Numbered from the stretch's first letter, positions 7,349 through 15,792 are shown. The stretch: 57,880 bases of DNA from 66-474 sp051954935 (GCA_051954935.1 JBQCHG010000012.1:1-57880), one strand, 5' to 3'. Translations and numbers: made by a program. Notes: generated by a model from the letters alone, not told the origin.

Positions 7349-8374
7349 CTACTTCGCCGCGCGCGGCGATGCGCGCCGGCGTTGCTGGTACCAGATGGCC
7401 GCGCCGATCACGCCGAGCTGGCCGTGTTCGATCAACCGCACGGGAACCCGCTCGAGCATTTCGCGCATCGGCTCCTTGTCGAGCAGGCGCTCGACGAAGC
7501 TGCTGGCGCGCAGGAACCCGCTGATCCGCGGCAGCACGCCGCCGGCGAGGTACACGCCGCCTTGCGCGCCGTAGAGCAGGATCAGGTTGCCAACCAGGCT
7601 GCCGATCGCGCCGCAGAAGATCTGCAACGCTTCCAGCGCCATGGCATCGCTGCCGGAAATCGCGGCATCGCTGATGGCGGAAGGTTCGTCCAGAGTCGGC
7701 GTGCGGCGATCCAATTCGCACAGCGCGCGATAGATGTTCACCAGGCCGGGGCCGGAGACCACCATTTCCACCGGCACGTGCGAATGCTCGCGGGAGAGCA
7801 CGCGCAGGATGTCCATCTCGCGCGGCGTGTTCGGCGCGAACGCGGATTGTCCGGCCTCGGTGGCCAGCACGATGCATTCGTCGCCATTCGGGATGCGCAC
7901 CGCTGCTCCGAGGCCCGTGCCGGGACCGACCACCAGGCTCGGTCCGCTGCGCTCCTGCGACGACGCGCCGGCCAGCAGGACCGTTTCGCTGTCGGGCACC
8001 TGGTCGGCCGCGTGCGCGACCGCGGTGAAATCGTTGACCAGCGCCAGGTCCTCCAAGCCCGCTTCCGCACGCGTGGCGGAAACCGAGAGGCTCCACGGCA
8101 GGCTGGTGTTGATGACGTTGTCGTCCAGCAGGAAGCCCGCGCAAGCCAGCGCGCAGCGGCGCACCTGCACGCCGTGCGCCTGCGAAAACTCGCGCAGGAT
8201 CGCACCCAGGCTCGGATACTCGGCGCAACGATATTTCCGGTATTGCAGCACCTGCACCGGCTGCGGGCCATCACGCAATTCGCGCACCAGTGCCACGCGC
8301 GCAAACGTGCCGCCCACGTCCGCCGCAAGGAACGCCGCCGCGTCGGCCACCGGTTTTTCGACAACGTTGCTCAA
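7349..8374 (-). CDS. nagK: Glucokinase-family N-acetylglucosamine kinase (NagK-II type)
   Basis: Phosphorylates cytoplasmic GlcNAc to GlcNAc-6-phosphate. The 341-residue protein belongs to the Glk family: phosphate loop FLAADVGGTFARV, LVNDFTAVAHA, VVGPGTGLGAAV, ATEAGQSAFAP and GGVLPRISGF. The chosen start is TTG at 8374 (LSNVVEKPV...), which has GGAGGAG about 6 bases upstream and puts the ADVGGT loop about 18 residues in. The ORF is open a further 103 codons upstream without family similarity. Substrate choice over glucose is inferred from the nag context. A partial NagR-type operator covers the first codons, so repression may act directly at the start. Confidence 0.88.
   Translation of the reverse strand: MSNVVEKPVADAAAFLAADVGGTFARVALVRELRDGPQPVQVLQYRKYRCAEYPSLGAILREFSQAHGVQVRRCALACAGFLLDDNVINTSLPWSLSVSATRAEAGLEDLALVNDFTAVAHAADQVPDSETVLLAGASSQERSGPSLVVGPGTGLGAAVRIPNGDECIVLATEAGQSAFAPNTPREMDILRVLSREHSHVPVEMVVSGPGLVNIYRALCELDRRTPTLDEPSAISDAAISGSDAMALEALQIFCGAIGSLVGNLILLYGAQGGVYLAGGVLPRISGFLRASSFVERLLDKEPMREMLERVPVRLIEHGQLGVIGAAIWYQQRRRASPRAAK
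8359..8372. promoter_or_regulatory. Partial NagR-like operator inside the first codons of nagK
   Basis: CGACAACGTTGCTC has the GACAACGTTG core of the perfect palindrome at 8452-8465 (10 of 14 matches). It overlaps codons 1-5 of nagK. It may be an auxiliary operator or a chance match, although three copies of this core within 340 bp argue against chance. Confidence 0.45.
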
Positions 8375-8451
8375 GCCCTCTCCTCCCGACACAGGGTGCC
8401 GCCGTGGACGCACGCGCGGCCCTCGAAACCGGCACGAGTGTCGGTTCACGA

Positions 8452-8465
8452 TGACAACGTTGTCA
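8452..8465. promoter_or_regulatory. NagR operator, nagK side
   Basis: A perfect 14-bp palindrome TGACAACGTTGTCA with central CG, the form expected for LacI-family repressors. It is centred about 85 bp upstream of the nagK start. NagR, encoded at 10055, is the obvious ligand. A GlcNAc-derived inducer is known for such clusters but is not shown here. Confidence 0.8.
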
Positions 8466-8690
8466 AGAAATGTCCTGCGAGACATTCCGTTCGCGGCGCC
8501 GCCGCATGCGGATCGGATGCGGTGCTGCTGCCGCGACCGGCCCCGCACCTGCATTGATATGCTGCAGGCGATCCGGACGGTTTGGGCGCACTGCCGCACT
8601 TTGACGCGCCGCAACAGGTCAGGACACCGCGAAAAGTCCACTCGCTTCGCAGTGGACATCGGCGAAAACCACGGGCTTCGCACCTGGTAA

Positions 8691-8704
8691 TGACAACGTT
8701 GCTA
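8691..8704. promoter_or_regulatory. NagR operator, nagP side
   Basis: TGACAACGTTGCTA matches 12 of 14 positions of the perfect palindrome at 8452. It is centred about 83 bp upstream of the nagP ATG, nearly mirroring the site on the nagK side. It probably controls the nagP-nagR-nagB-nagA operon. Confidence 0.75.
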
Positions 8705-8780
8705 TTTCAAGTGACTCGTGCGCAGAATCCGCACGCGGCATCTGCCCGCGCGAATTGCGCGATCCACGGAGAACATCCGC

Positions 8781-10058
8781 ATGTCCAGCGCTCCCCAGGT
8801 CGTCGAGCTCCCCCGCCGCGGCGCGGCGATCGTGATCATCGGCGTGCTGTTCTTCATCTTCGGCTTCGTGACCTGGCTCAACGGGCCGCTGATCACCTAC
8901 GTCAAGCTCGCGTTCGGATTGAACGACGTCAATGCGTTCCTGGTGCCGATGGCGTTCTATCTCTCCTACTTCGTGCTCGCGCTGCCGGCATCCTTCATCC
9001 TGAAATTGACCGGCATGAAGAAAGGCATGGCGATCGGCCTGCTGGTGATGGCGGTCGGAGCGGTGCTGTTCGAACAATACGCGACGGCGCGCGTGTATCC
9101 CGGCGCGCTGACCGGGCTGTTCGTGATCGGCGCGGGGCTCGCGCTCTTGCAGACCGCGGCCAACCCCTACGTCAGCATCCTCGGGCCGATCGAAAGCGCC
9201 GCGCGGCGCATTGCGATCATGGGCATCTGCAACAAGTTCGCGGGCTTCCTCGCCCCCATCGTGATCGGCACGCTGATACTCCATGGTGTCGACGAGATGG
9301 CCACGCGCATCCAGGCGGCACCCACGCACGCAGCACACGAAGCGCTGTTGAACGAGATGGCCTCCCGCGTGCAGCTTCCGTACCTTGTGATGGCGGTGGT
9401 GCTGGTAGCGCTGGCGGCGTGGATCGCGATGTCTTCACTACCCGAAATCAACGCCTCCGAATCCAATGCCGCCGCCGATCCGGGCAGGCGGAGCGTGCTG
9501 CGTTACCCGCACCTGTGGCTGGGCGTGCTGTGCCTGTTCCTCTACGTCGGCGTGGAAGTGATGGCGGGTGACGCGATCGGCACCTACGGCCAGGGCTTCG
9601 GGCTGCCCTTGGGCGCCACGCGCTTCTTCACATCGTTCACGCTGTTCGCGATGCTGCTGGGTTACGTGGTCGGCTGGTTGCTGATCCCGCGCTTCGTTTC
9701 GCAGGAACGCTACCTGGCGCTGTCGGCGGTGCTGGGTGTGCTGCTGACGGCAGCCGCATTCTTCACCGGCGGTTATGCGTCCGTGCTTTGCGTGGCCGCG
9801 CTGGGTTTCGCCAACGCGATGATGTGGCCGGCGATCTTTCCACTGGCGATCAGGGGGCTTGGCCGGATGACCGAATTCGGTTCGGCATTCCTGATCATGG
9901 GCATCGCCGGCGGCGCGATCGTCCCGCAGTTGTTCGCGCACCTGAAACAGCATTTCGACTTCCAGGGCGTGTTCGCCGCGCTGATGATCCCCTGCTACCT
10001 CTACATCCTTTATTACGCGATCAGCGGCCATCGTGCCGGAATGAGGCGGACCGCATGA
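8781..10058 (+). CDS. nagP: Inner-membrane GlcNAc transporter NagP, FucP-type MFS
   Basis: Imports N-acetylglucosamine, probably with protons, as free sugar that NagK then phosphorylates. The 425-residue protein has 12 predicted membrane segments. Family hallmarks are FFIFGFVTWLNGPLI, the conserved LLQTAANPYVSILGP, and MWPAIFPLAIRGLGRMTEFGSAFLIMGIAGGA. The start at 8781 (MSSAPQVVEL) has GGAGAA 8 bases upstream. Its last bases overlap the nagR start (ATGA), so it is the first gene of a tightly coupled four-gene operon behind the operator at 8691. Confidence 0.93.
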   Translation: MSSAPQVVELPRRGAAIVIIGVLFFIFGFVTWLNGPLITYVKLAFGLNDVNAFLVPMAFYLSYFVLALPASFILKLTGMKKGMAIGLLVMAVGAVLFEQYATARVYPGALTGLFVIGAGLALLQTAANPYVSILGPIESAARRIAIMGICNKFAGFLAPIVIGTLILHGVDEMATRIQAAPTHAAHEALLNEMASRVQLPYLVMAVVLVALAAWIAMSSLPEINASESNAAADPGRRSVLRYPHLWLGVLCLFLYVGVEVMAGDAIGTYGQGFGLPLGATRFFTSFTLFAMLLGYVVGWLLIPRFVSQERYLALSAVLGVLLTAAAFFTGGYASVLCVAALGFANAMMWPAIFPLAIRGLGRMTEFGSAFLIMGIAGGAIVPQLFAHLKQHFDFQGVFAALMIPCYLYILYYAISGHRAGMRRTA

Positions 10059-11146
10059 AGCGGCCGCCGCCGATGTCCGATCTGGTCGAGGCGCAACCCG
10101 CGCAGCGGCAGGCGCGCCGTCCCACCATCAAGGACGTGGCGAAGCGCTCCGCGGTTTCGTTGAAGACCGTATCGCGCGTCATCAACAACGAAGCCTCGGT
10201 GCGCGAGCGTACGCGCGCGCGCGTGCTGAAGGCGATCGCGGACCTCGGCTACCAGCCGGATGTCTCGGCGCGCAGCCTGCGCAGCGCCAGGGCCTACGCG
10301 GTCGGACTGGTATACGACAACCCGAACCCGCACTACATCATCAGCGTGCAGAACGGCGCGCTGTCGGTATGCCGCGAGCGTGGTTACGGCCTGCAGATCC
10401 ATCCCTGCGATTCCGCTTCCGCCACGCTCGCGGAGGAACTGCGCGACTTGGTGCGGCACGCACGACTGGCGGGCTTGATCCTCGCGCCGCCGATGTCCGA
10501 GCGCATGGGCCTGATCAAGTTCCTCGCCACCAACAACATCCGTTTCGTCCGCATCCTCTCGGCGGCGGAAGACCCGGACGACGGCTTCCCCTGCGTGTTC
10601 GTGGACGATCGCGACGCCGCGTACGACATCACCGAGCACCTGATCCAGCTTGGACACCAGCACATCGGCTTCATCTGGGGCGGGACCGCGCATCGCTCCA
10701 GCCCCGAGCGCTACAAGGGCTACGAAGCCGCCCTGAAGGATTACGCGATCCCGCTCGACAAGAAGCTGATCGTGCACGGCGACTACTCGTTCGAGGACGG
10801 CTTCCGCGCGGCACGCAAGCTGTTCGCGTTGAAGCAGCGGCCCACAGCGATTTTCGGTTCCAACGACGAGATCGCCGCCGGCGTGCTCGCCGCTGCCAAG
10901 TCCGCCGGCATCGAAGTGCCGGGCGAGCTTTCGATCGCCGGTTTCGAGGACAGTCCGTTCTCGAAGCAATCCTGGCCCGCGCTGACCACCGCGCGCCAGG
11001 CGACGGAAACCATCGCGCGGCACGCAGCGCAACTGCTGATCGCGCAACTGGACGATGAGCCCGCGCAACCGGCGATCGGCAACGAAGGCTTCAGCCCGGA
11101 ACTCGTGATACGCGGTTCCACGGCCCCGCCGCCGCAACCGCGATGA
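10055..11146 (+). CDS. nagR: LacI-family transcriptional repressor of GlcNAc genes
   Basis: The 363-residue protein has an N-terminal LacI helix-turn-helix (PTIKDVAKRSAVSLKTVSRVINNEASVRERT, about 24-54) and hinge helix (YQPDVSARSLRS). A periplasmic-binding-protein-like sensor with SNDEIAAGVLAAAKSAG and LSIAGFEDSPFS follows. It should bind the GACAACGTTG palindromes at 8452 and 8691 and be released by GlcNAc or GlcNAc-6-P; the inducer is inferred. The start ATG at 10055 overlaps the nagP stop (ATGA), and the stop overlaps nagB. An in-frame ATG at 10073 is an alternative start. Confidence 0.92.
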   Translation: MKRPPPMSDLVEAQPAQRQARRPTIKDVAKRSAVSLKTVSRVINNEASVRERTRARVLKAIADLGYQPDVSARSLRSARAYAVGLVYDNPNPHYIISVQNGALSVCRERGYGLQIHPCDSASATLAEELRDLVRHARLAGLILAPPMSERMGLIKFLATNNIRFVRILSAAEDPDDGFPCVFVDDRDAAYDITEHLIQLGHQHIGFIWGGTAHRSSPERYKGYEAALKDYAIPLDKKLIVHGDYSFEDGFRAARKLFALKQRPTAIFGSNDEIAAGVLAAAKSAGIEVPGELSIAGFEDSPFSKQSWPALTTARQATETIARHAAQLLIAQLDDEPAQPAIGNEGFSPELVIRGSTAPPPQPR

Positions 11147-12201
11147 ATGCGCCGCTGATGCAGACAGGAACCGCGCCGCAGGCCACGCGCATGTTCGCGG
11201 AAGCGCAGGAAGCCGCCGAGGCGATCGCACGCCAGTTGCCCGCCAATGCACAAGCCGTCGGCGAACTCGCCAGGCGATTGCGCAAGCAGCCGCCTCGCTT
11301 CATCGTCACCTGCGCGCGCGGCAGTTCGGATCACGCGGCCACGTTTGCGAAGTACCTGTTCGAGACGCAGCTCGGGCTTGTCACCGCATCGGCGTCCCCT
11401 TCCATCGGTTCGGTCTACGCCGCGGAGCCGCGGCTGCAGGACGCGCTGTTCATCGCGATCTCGCAATCCGGGCGCAGCCCGGACCTGCTGCGCAACGCGG
11501 AGCTGGCGCGCGCTTCCGGCGCCTGCGTGGTCGCGCTGGTCAACGCCACCGATTCGCCGCTGGGTTCGCTCGCGGACCATTTGATTCCGTTGCGCGCAGG
11601 TCCCGAAACCAGCGTCGCCGCGACCAAGAGCTACCTGTGCTCCCTGTCCGCGCTGCTGCAGCTTGCGGCAGCATGGAACGAAGATGCGGCGCTCGCTGCC
11701 GCGCTGGAACGCTTGCCTCAGGCGCTGCGCAAAGCATGGAACTGCGACTGGTCGGAGATGAGCGCAGGGCTTGCCGATGCGCGCGACCTCTTCGTGGTCG
11801 GTCGCGGGCTGGGCCTGGCCGCCGCGCAGGAAGACGCGCTCAAGCTGAAGGAAACCTGCGGCCTGCACGCCGAGGCTTTCAGCAGCGCGGAAGTGATGCA
11901 CGGGCCGATGGCGATCGTCGGCCCGGATTTTCCCGTGCTCGCGTTCGTGCAGGATGACGGGAGCGCCGAAAGCACGCTGCAGGTCGCGAAAAACTTCCGC
12001 GCGCGCGGCGCGCGGGTGTGGCTGGCGCAACCGGGCACGGGCGGCGAACACCATCTGCCGCTGCCGTCGTCGCCGCACCCGGCCTTCACGCCGTTGCTGA
12101 CCGTGAATGCGTTCTATCGTGCGGCCAACACCCTCGCGCTGGCGCGCGGTCGCGATCCCGACGTACCGCCGTATCTCAACAAGGTGACCGAAACATTGTG
12201 A
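11143..12201 (+). CDS. nagB: Glucosamine-6-phosphate deaminase, SIS-domain type (NagB-II)
   Basis: Converts glucosamine-6-phosphate to fructose-6-phosphate and ammonia, the last step before glycolysis. The 352-residue protein has two SIS domains like the isomerase half of GlmS but no glutaminase domain. Motifs are VTCARGSSDHAATFAKYLFE, ISQSGRSPDLL, PETSVAATKSYLC, VVGRGLGLAAAQEDALKLKETCGLHAEAFSSAEVMHGP and the C-terminal NKVTETL. This is the non-homologous replacement of classical NagB known in Xanthomonas and Shewanella. ATGA overlap with nagR; TGA overlaps the GTG start of nagA. Confidence 0.93.
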   Translation: MNAPLMQTGTAPQATRMFAEAQEAAEAIARQLPANAQAVGELARRLRKQPPRFIVTCARGSSDHAATFAKYLFETQLGLVTASASPSIGSVYAAEPRLQDALFIAISQSGRSPDLLRNAELARASGACVVALVNATDSPLGSLADHLIPLRAGPETSVAATKSYLCSLSALLQLAAAWNEDAALAAALERLPQALRKAWNCDWSEMSAGLADARDLFVVGRGLGLAAAQEDALKLKETCGLHAEAFSSAEVMHGPMAIVGPDFPVLAFVQDDGSAESTLQVAKNFRARGARVWLAQPGTGGEHHLPLPSSPHPAFTPLLTVNAFYRAANTLALARGRDPDVPPYLNKVTETL

Positions 12202-13343
12202 AGCATCTTCTGCACAACGCACGCGTGCTGACCGACTTCGGGCTCGAAGAAGGCCTGGGCGTGCTGCTGGAAAGCGCGCGCATCGCTTCCGTCGCACCGT
12301 TGCGCGAACTGGAGGCCGCAGAGGCGCAGCGCCACGACCTGCACGGCGCGTATCTCGCGCCCGGGTTCATCGACGTCCAAGTCAATGGTGGCGGCGACGT
12401 GCTGTTCAACGAGGCGCCGAGTATCGAGACGATCGCGCGGATGGCCCGGGCGCATCGCCGGTTCGGCACCACGGGCTTGCTGCCGACGCTGATCAGCGCC
12501 GATGGAGAGACCATGCGTGCGGCGGTCGCCGCGGTCGATGCCGCGATCGCTCAAGGGGTTCCGGGCGTGCTCGGCATCCACCTGGAAGGCCCTTTCCTCG
12601 CGCCGGCGCGCAAGGGCGTCCACGACGCGGCGCAATTCCGCTCGCCGACCCCAGGCGAGCTCGATCTGGCGCGCTCGCTGCGCAACGGTCGCACCGTGCT
12701 GACGCTGGCGCCCGAATGCGTGCCGGCGGAAGCCATTCGCGAACTCACCGCGCGCGGCGTACGGGTTTGCGCCGGACACACCGCGGCGAGTTACACGCAA
12801 ACGCGCGCCGCGCTGGACGCCGGCTTGCGCGGCTTCACCCACCTGTTCAACGCGATGACGCCCATGCAAAGCCGCGAACCCGGCGTGGTCGGTGCGGCGC
12901 TGGAAGACGCGGAAAGCTGGTGCGGCCTGATCGTGGACGGCCATCACGTGCACCCGGCCACGTTGCGCATCGCGCTCGCGGCCAAGCCGCGCGGCAAATT
13001 GATGCTGGTGACCGACGCGATGCCCCCGGTCGGAGGCGACTCGACTTCTTTCGCACTCGACGGTCGCCGCATCGAATGCCGCGACGGCCGCTGCTCCACG
13101 GCGGACGGCACATTGGCCGGTTCCGCGCTGGACATGGCGAGCGCGGTGCGCAACACGGTCGGATCGCTCGGCGTGCCGCTGGAGGAAGCCCTGCGCATGG
13201 CGTCGAATTATCCGGCCGCTTTCCTCGGGCTCGATCACGAACTCGGTCGCATCGCAGCGGGATATCGTGCGGATCTCGCCGTGCTGGATGCCGATCTGCG
13301 CGTCCGCGAAACCTGGATCGGCGGCGAGCGCGTCACGCACTGA
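12198..13343 (+). CDS. nagA: N-acetylglucosamine-6-phosphate deacetylase
   Basis: Removes acetate from GlcNAc-6-phosphate to give glucosamine-6-phosphate. The 381-residue amidohydrolase shows APGFIDVQVNGGG, GIHLEGPFLAPARKGVHD (metal Glu), AGHTAASY and HLFNAMTPMQSREPGVVGA (metal His residues), VDGHHVHP, and VTDAMPPVGG (catalytic Asp). The start is GTG at 12198, overlapping the nagB stop (GTGA). The frame is open upstream inside nagB, but similarity begins at MKHLLHNARVLTD. Last gene of the nagP operon; it converges with the CDF gene only 5 bp away. Confidence 0.95.
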   Translation: MKHLLHNARVLTDFGLEEGLGVLLESARIASVAPLRELEAAEAQRHDLHGAYLAPGFIDVQVNGGGDVLFNEAPSIETIARMARAHRRFGTTGLLPTLISADGETMRAAVAAVDAAIAQGVPGVLGIHLEGPFLAPARKGVHDAAQFRSPTPGELDLARSLRNGRTVLTLAPECVPAEAIRELTARGVRVCAGHTAASYTQTRAALDAGLRGFTHLFNAMTPMQSREPGVVGAALEDAESWCGLIVDGHHVHPATLRIALAAKPRGKLMLVTDAMPPVGGDSTSFALDGRRIECRDGRCSTADGTLAGSALDMASAVRNTVGSLGVPLEEALRMASNYPAAFLGLDHELGRIAAGYRADLAVLDADLRVRETWIGGERVTH

Positions 13344-13348
13344 CGTGA

Positions 13349-14278
13349 TCAGTGCCGGTGCGTTTCCCCCGGCGCGCAATCGTGCACCTCGTCGGCGCAC
13401 ACACCTTGTTCGATCTCCACGGTGGCGTGGTCGATCGCGAACCGCTCGCGCAGCACGCGCTTGATCTTGACCAGGCCGGCCTGCGGATCCGCGCCTTCGC
13501 ACAATCGCGCGTGCAGCGTGGCCATGCGCTTGCCCGACGCGATCTGCCACACATGCACGTGATGGACCTCGACGATCGCTGCGTCGCTCGCGACCAGCGT
13601 GGCACGGATGTCTTCGGTGCGCAGGCCTTCCGGCACGCCTTCCAGCAGGATGTGCGAGGACCGCTGGAGCAACTGCCATGCGCCGCGCAGGATCAAAAGC
13701 GACACCAGCAGCGACAGGCCGGGATCGGCCCAGGTCCAGTGCAGGTAACGCACCAGCAACGCCGCGGCGACCGTCGCGAGCGAGCCGAGCAGATCGCCCA
13801 GTACGTGCAGGCTGGCCGCGGCGGCGTTGAGATCGTCACTCTCCCTCTCTCGCAGCATGCGCAGCACGACCAGGTTCACCAGCAGGCCGGTCAGCGCGAC
13901 CCCGAGCATCACGCCGGAACGGATTTCGGCCTCGTGGAGATCGAGCAGCCGCCGGATCGCCTCATACACGATCCAGGCGACCAGCAGCACTTGCACCAGC
14001 GCATTGACGAAACCGGCCAGCACTTCCAGTCGTGCATAGCCGAAGCTGCGCCGTGCATCGGCTGGCCTCGATGCGAAATGCGCGGCGGCCAGCGCCAGCA
14101 GCAATGAGGCGGCATCCACCAGCATGTGGCCGGCGTCGGCCAGCAATGCCAGGGAATGCGACCACCATCCTCCGGCCGCTTCGACGGCCAGCATCAGGCA
14201 GGTCAACGCTAACGCGAAGCCCAGTGCGCGACCAGCCTGCGAACCGTGTGCTGCTGAGTGATCGTGGGCGTGGGCCAT
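13349..14278 (-). CDS. CDF-family zinc/cobalt/cadmium efflux transporter
   Basis: A 309-residue inner-membrane cation/proton antiporter of the CzcD/ZitB type. A His-rich N-terminus (MAHAHDHSAAHG) precedes six membrane segments. Metal-site motifs are LLADAGHMLVDA in helix 2 and SLHVLGDLLGS in helix 5. A cytoplasmic C-terminal domain (VHHVHVWQI) ends in a His-containing tail. It probably exports Zn2+ and is the likely detoxifier in this zinc block, 94 bp behind the MerC gene and near zur. Its own regulator site was not found. Confidence 0.93.
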   Translation of the reverse strand: MAHAHDHSAAHGSQAGRALGFALALTCLMLAVEAAGGWWSHSLALLADAGHMLVDAASLLLALAAAHFASRPADARRSFGYARLEVLAGFVNALVQVLLVAWIVYEAIRRLLDLHEAEIRSGVMLGVALTGLLVNLVVLRMLRERESDDLNAAAASLHVLGDLLGSLATVAAALLVRYLHWTWADPGLSLLVSLLILRGAWQLLQRSSHILLEGVPEGLRTEDIRATLVASDAAIVEVHHVHVWQIASGKRMATLHARLCEGADPQAGLVKIKRVLRERFAIDHATVEIEQGVCADEVHDCAPGETHRH

Positions 14279-14372
14279 CCGGTGATGCTAGGAAGCACCG
14301 CGACGTTACACAATCACGGACTGATCGCCGATAGCGGCTGGCTGCGGCCGAAGCGGATGGCCCGCGATCAGC

Positions 14373-14828
14373 TCATGCGTGCCGGCAATCCGGCCCATGC
14401 ACGTGCCGGTTCGAGAGCACCAGGTTCACGACATGCGCGCTGGCCACCAGCACGCCGCCGCAAACCACCAACCCTGTGTGCAGCCACTCGTGGCGGCCGA
14501 TGTTTATCGCTATCCCGCTCAGCAGCAGCGCGATCCCCGGCAGCAGCAGGAACAGCGCGTTCAGCTTGCGGTGCCGCCGCCAGGCGGTGAGGATCGTCAC
14601 CGACGCCAGGGCCGCCGCGCAGGCGACGAACACGCGCTCGAAACGATGGTCGGCAAGAAAACCCAGCCCGATCAGCGGCAGCAATGCGATCACGAACGGC
14701 AGCAAGGCGCAATGCACCGCGCACAGGAACGACGCAGTGGCACCGACGCGATCGGCCGCGACCGCAAGCGGGCTGACGCGGATAACCGCGATTCTGGAGA
14801 CGTCCATGCTCTCGGAAGGGGTGCTCAC
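14373..14828 (-). CDS. MerC-family four-helix membrane protein, probable Zur target
   Basis: A roughly 151-residue inner-membrane protein with four predicted helices. It carries the MerC signature CAVHC in helix 1 (SFLCAVHCALLPF) and a His/Cys-containing C-terminus (NRHVHGPDCRHA). MerC proteins of Tn21-like elements import Hg2+. No mer gene is present here, and the gene follows zur with a Zur-box candidate 39 bp upstream, so transport of zinc or another metal is more likely (inference). GTG at 14828 has AAGGA about 9 bases upstream; ATG at 14807 and TTG at 14852 are alternatives. Confidence 0.8.
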   Translation of the reverse strand: MSTPSESMDVSRIAVIRVSPLAVAADRVGATASFLCAVHCALLPFVIALLPLIGLGFLADHRFERVFVACAAALASVTILTAWRRHRKLNALFLLLPGIALLLSGIAINIGRHEWLHTGLVVCGGVLVASAHVVNLVLSNRHVHGPDCRHA

Positions 14829-14867
14829 GCTGGAATGTCCTTGCCCGTGCAAAACCGCTCGGCGGCG

Positions 14868-14890
14868 GATTTGTAACAGTATAACATTTC
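14868..14890 (-). promoter_or_regulatory. Zur-box candidate
   Basis: On the minus strand the left half GAAATGTTATA matches the gammaproteobacterial Zur consensus half-site at all 11 positions. The right half (TGTTACAAATC) matches about 7 of 11. A TATACT within it could be a -10 element, so bound Zur-Zn would block RNA polymerase. It lies between zur and the MerC-family gene. Confidence 0.75.
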
Positions 14891-15009
14891 ACGCAAAGGA
14901 TGGAGACGGGACGGGCCTGCGGAATCTTCGCAAACCGTCGCGAGCGAAGGCAGATTGGCCGGCGCGGAGCGCAGGAACCGGACTGAATAGTCAATACCCG
15001 CCGAGATTC

Positions 15010-15486
15010 CTAGGGTGCCCGGCAGCTCTTGCAGACCCCATGCACTTCGAGCGTCTGGGCCTTCGCACGGAAACCCAGTGCGCCGGCGCGCTTTTCGATC
15101 AGGCCGGCCACGGCGCCGTCGTCGCAGAGCTCGGTCGCGCCCTCGCAGACGTCGCAGATCAGGAACGGCACCTGGTGCGCTTCGCTCGGATGCTGGCAGT
15201 ACACGTACGCGTTGACGGATTCCAGCTTGTGGATGAACCCGTGTTCGAGAAGGAAATCCAGCGCGCGGTATATGGTGGGCGGCGCCGCACCGGCGTGACT
15301 GTCGCGCAAGGATTCCAGCAGGTCGTAGGCCTTGACTGGCTTGCGCGCGCGCGCGATCAGGTTCAGCACCTCGTGCCGCAACGGCGTCAGGCGCAGGCCG
15401 CGCGCGCGGCTGGCCGCCTCGACCTCGCGGACGAAACCGGCGGCATCGTGATGATGGTGGTGCGATTTGGGGCGGTGCGTGGCCAT
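15010..15486 (-). CDS. zur: Zinc uptake regulator, Fur family
   Basis: A 158-residue Fur-family repressor: His-rich N-terminus (SHHHHHD), winged helix (LRLTPLRHEVLNLIARARKPVKAYDLLESL, PPTIYRALDFLLEHGFIHKLES), and a C-terminal dimerisation domain. Structural zinc cysteines are in CDVCEG and CKSC, and a regulatory His/Cys set is in YCQHPSEAHQ. Assignment to Zur rather than Fur rests on the NAYVYCQHPSEAHQVPFLICDVCE pattern and the adjacent Zur-type box. It lies 9 bp behind the small membrane protein gene at 15496 and upstream of the MerC gene. Confidence 0.9.
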   Translation of the reverse strand: MATHRPKSHHHHHDAAGFVREVEAASRARGLRLTPLRHEVLNLIARARKPVKAYDLLESLRDSHAGAAPPTIYRALDFLLEHGFIHKLESVNAYVYCQHPSEAHQVPFLICDVCEGATELCDDGAVAGLIEKRAGALGFRAKAQTLEVHGVCKSCRAP

Positions 15487-15495
15487 CGGCGCATT

Positions 15496-15792
15496 CTACC
15501 GCTTGCGGGTGACCGGGAAATCCGGCGCGCGTTCCGGCTTCTTCCTCACACCAGGCGGGAACATCCACAGCATGAACCAGCCGATCGGACCGAGCACGAG
15601 CGCCAGCCCGATGCCAAGCCACACGCGCCGGCGCCACCAACCCAGCGCCGCACCCACCATGATGCAAACGACGGTCATCCAGACCAGCGGCCACCACGGC
15701 ACCAGCGCCATGATGTTCGCGAAGATGCGCATGAACGCGTCCGGCGAATCCGGATTCACGCCCTGGGTGATTTTTTGAAGGAGCTCGTTCAC
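15496..15792 (-). CDS. Small two- to three-helix membrane protein, unknown
   Basis: The 98-residue protein has hydrophobic stretches (FANIMALVPWWPLVWMTVVCIMVGAALGWW and VWLGIGLALVLGPIGWFMLWMF) and a basic tail. No family was recognised. GTG start at 15792. The stop is 9 bp before zur, so the two are probably cotranscribed, which hints at a role in zinc homeostasis or simply a carrier position. A dispersed repeat lies just upstream. Confidence 0.75.
   Translation of the reverse strand: MNELLQKITQGVNPDSPDAFMRIFANIMALVPWWPLVWMTVVCIMVGAALGWWRRRVWLGIGLALVLGPIGWFMLWMFPPGVRKKPERAPDFPVTRKR

Larger units (their letters stand above)
8375..8780. other. Divergent nagK / nagP regulatory region
   Basis: A 406-bp gap between the TTG start of nagK (minus strand) and the ATG of nagP (plus strand). 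It holds two NagR-type operators (8452-8465 and 8691-8704) and a 7-bp inverted repeat GTCCACT/AGTGGAC at 8636-8657. No convincing -35/-10 pair was identified. ORFs crossing it have no recognisable protein and are ignored. Confidence 0.7.

Noticed and set aside
4473..8228. TonB receptor ORF extended upstream by about 330 codons
   Set aside because: The extension overlaps nagK in another frame and is Arg/Gly-rich; a signal peptide and ribosome site mark the true start at 7235.
14373..14828. Mercury resistance determinant
   Set aside because: No merA, merT, merP or merR in the window; the zur neighbourhood and Zur-box point to another metal.
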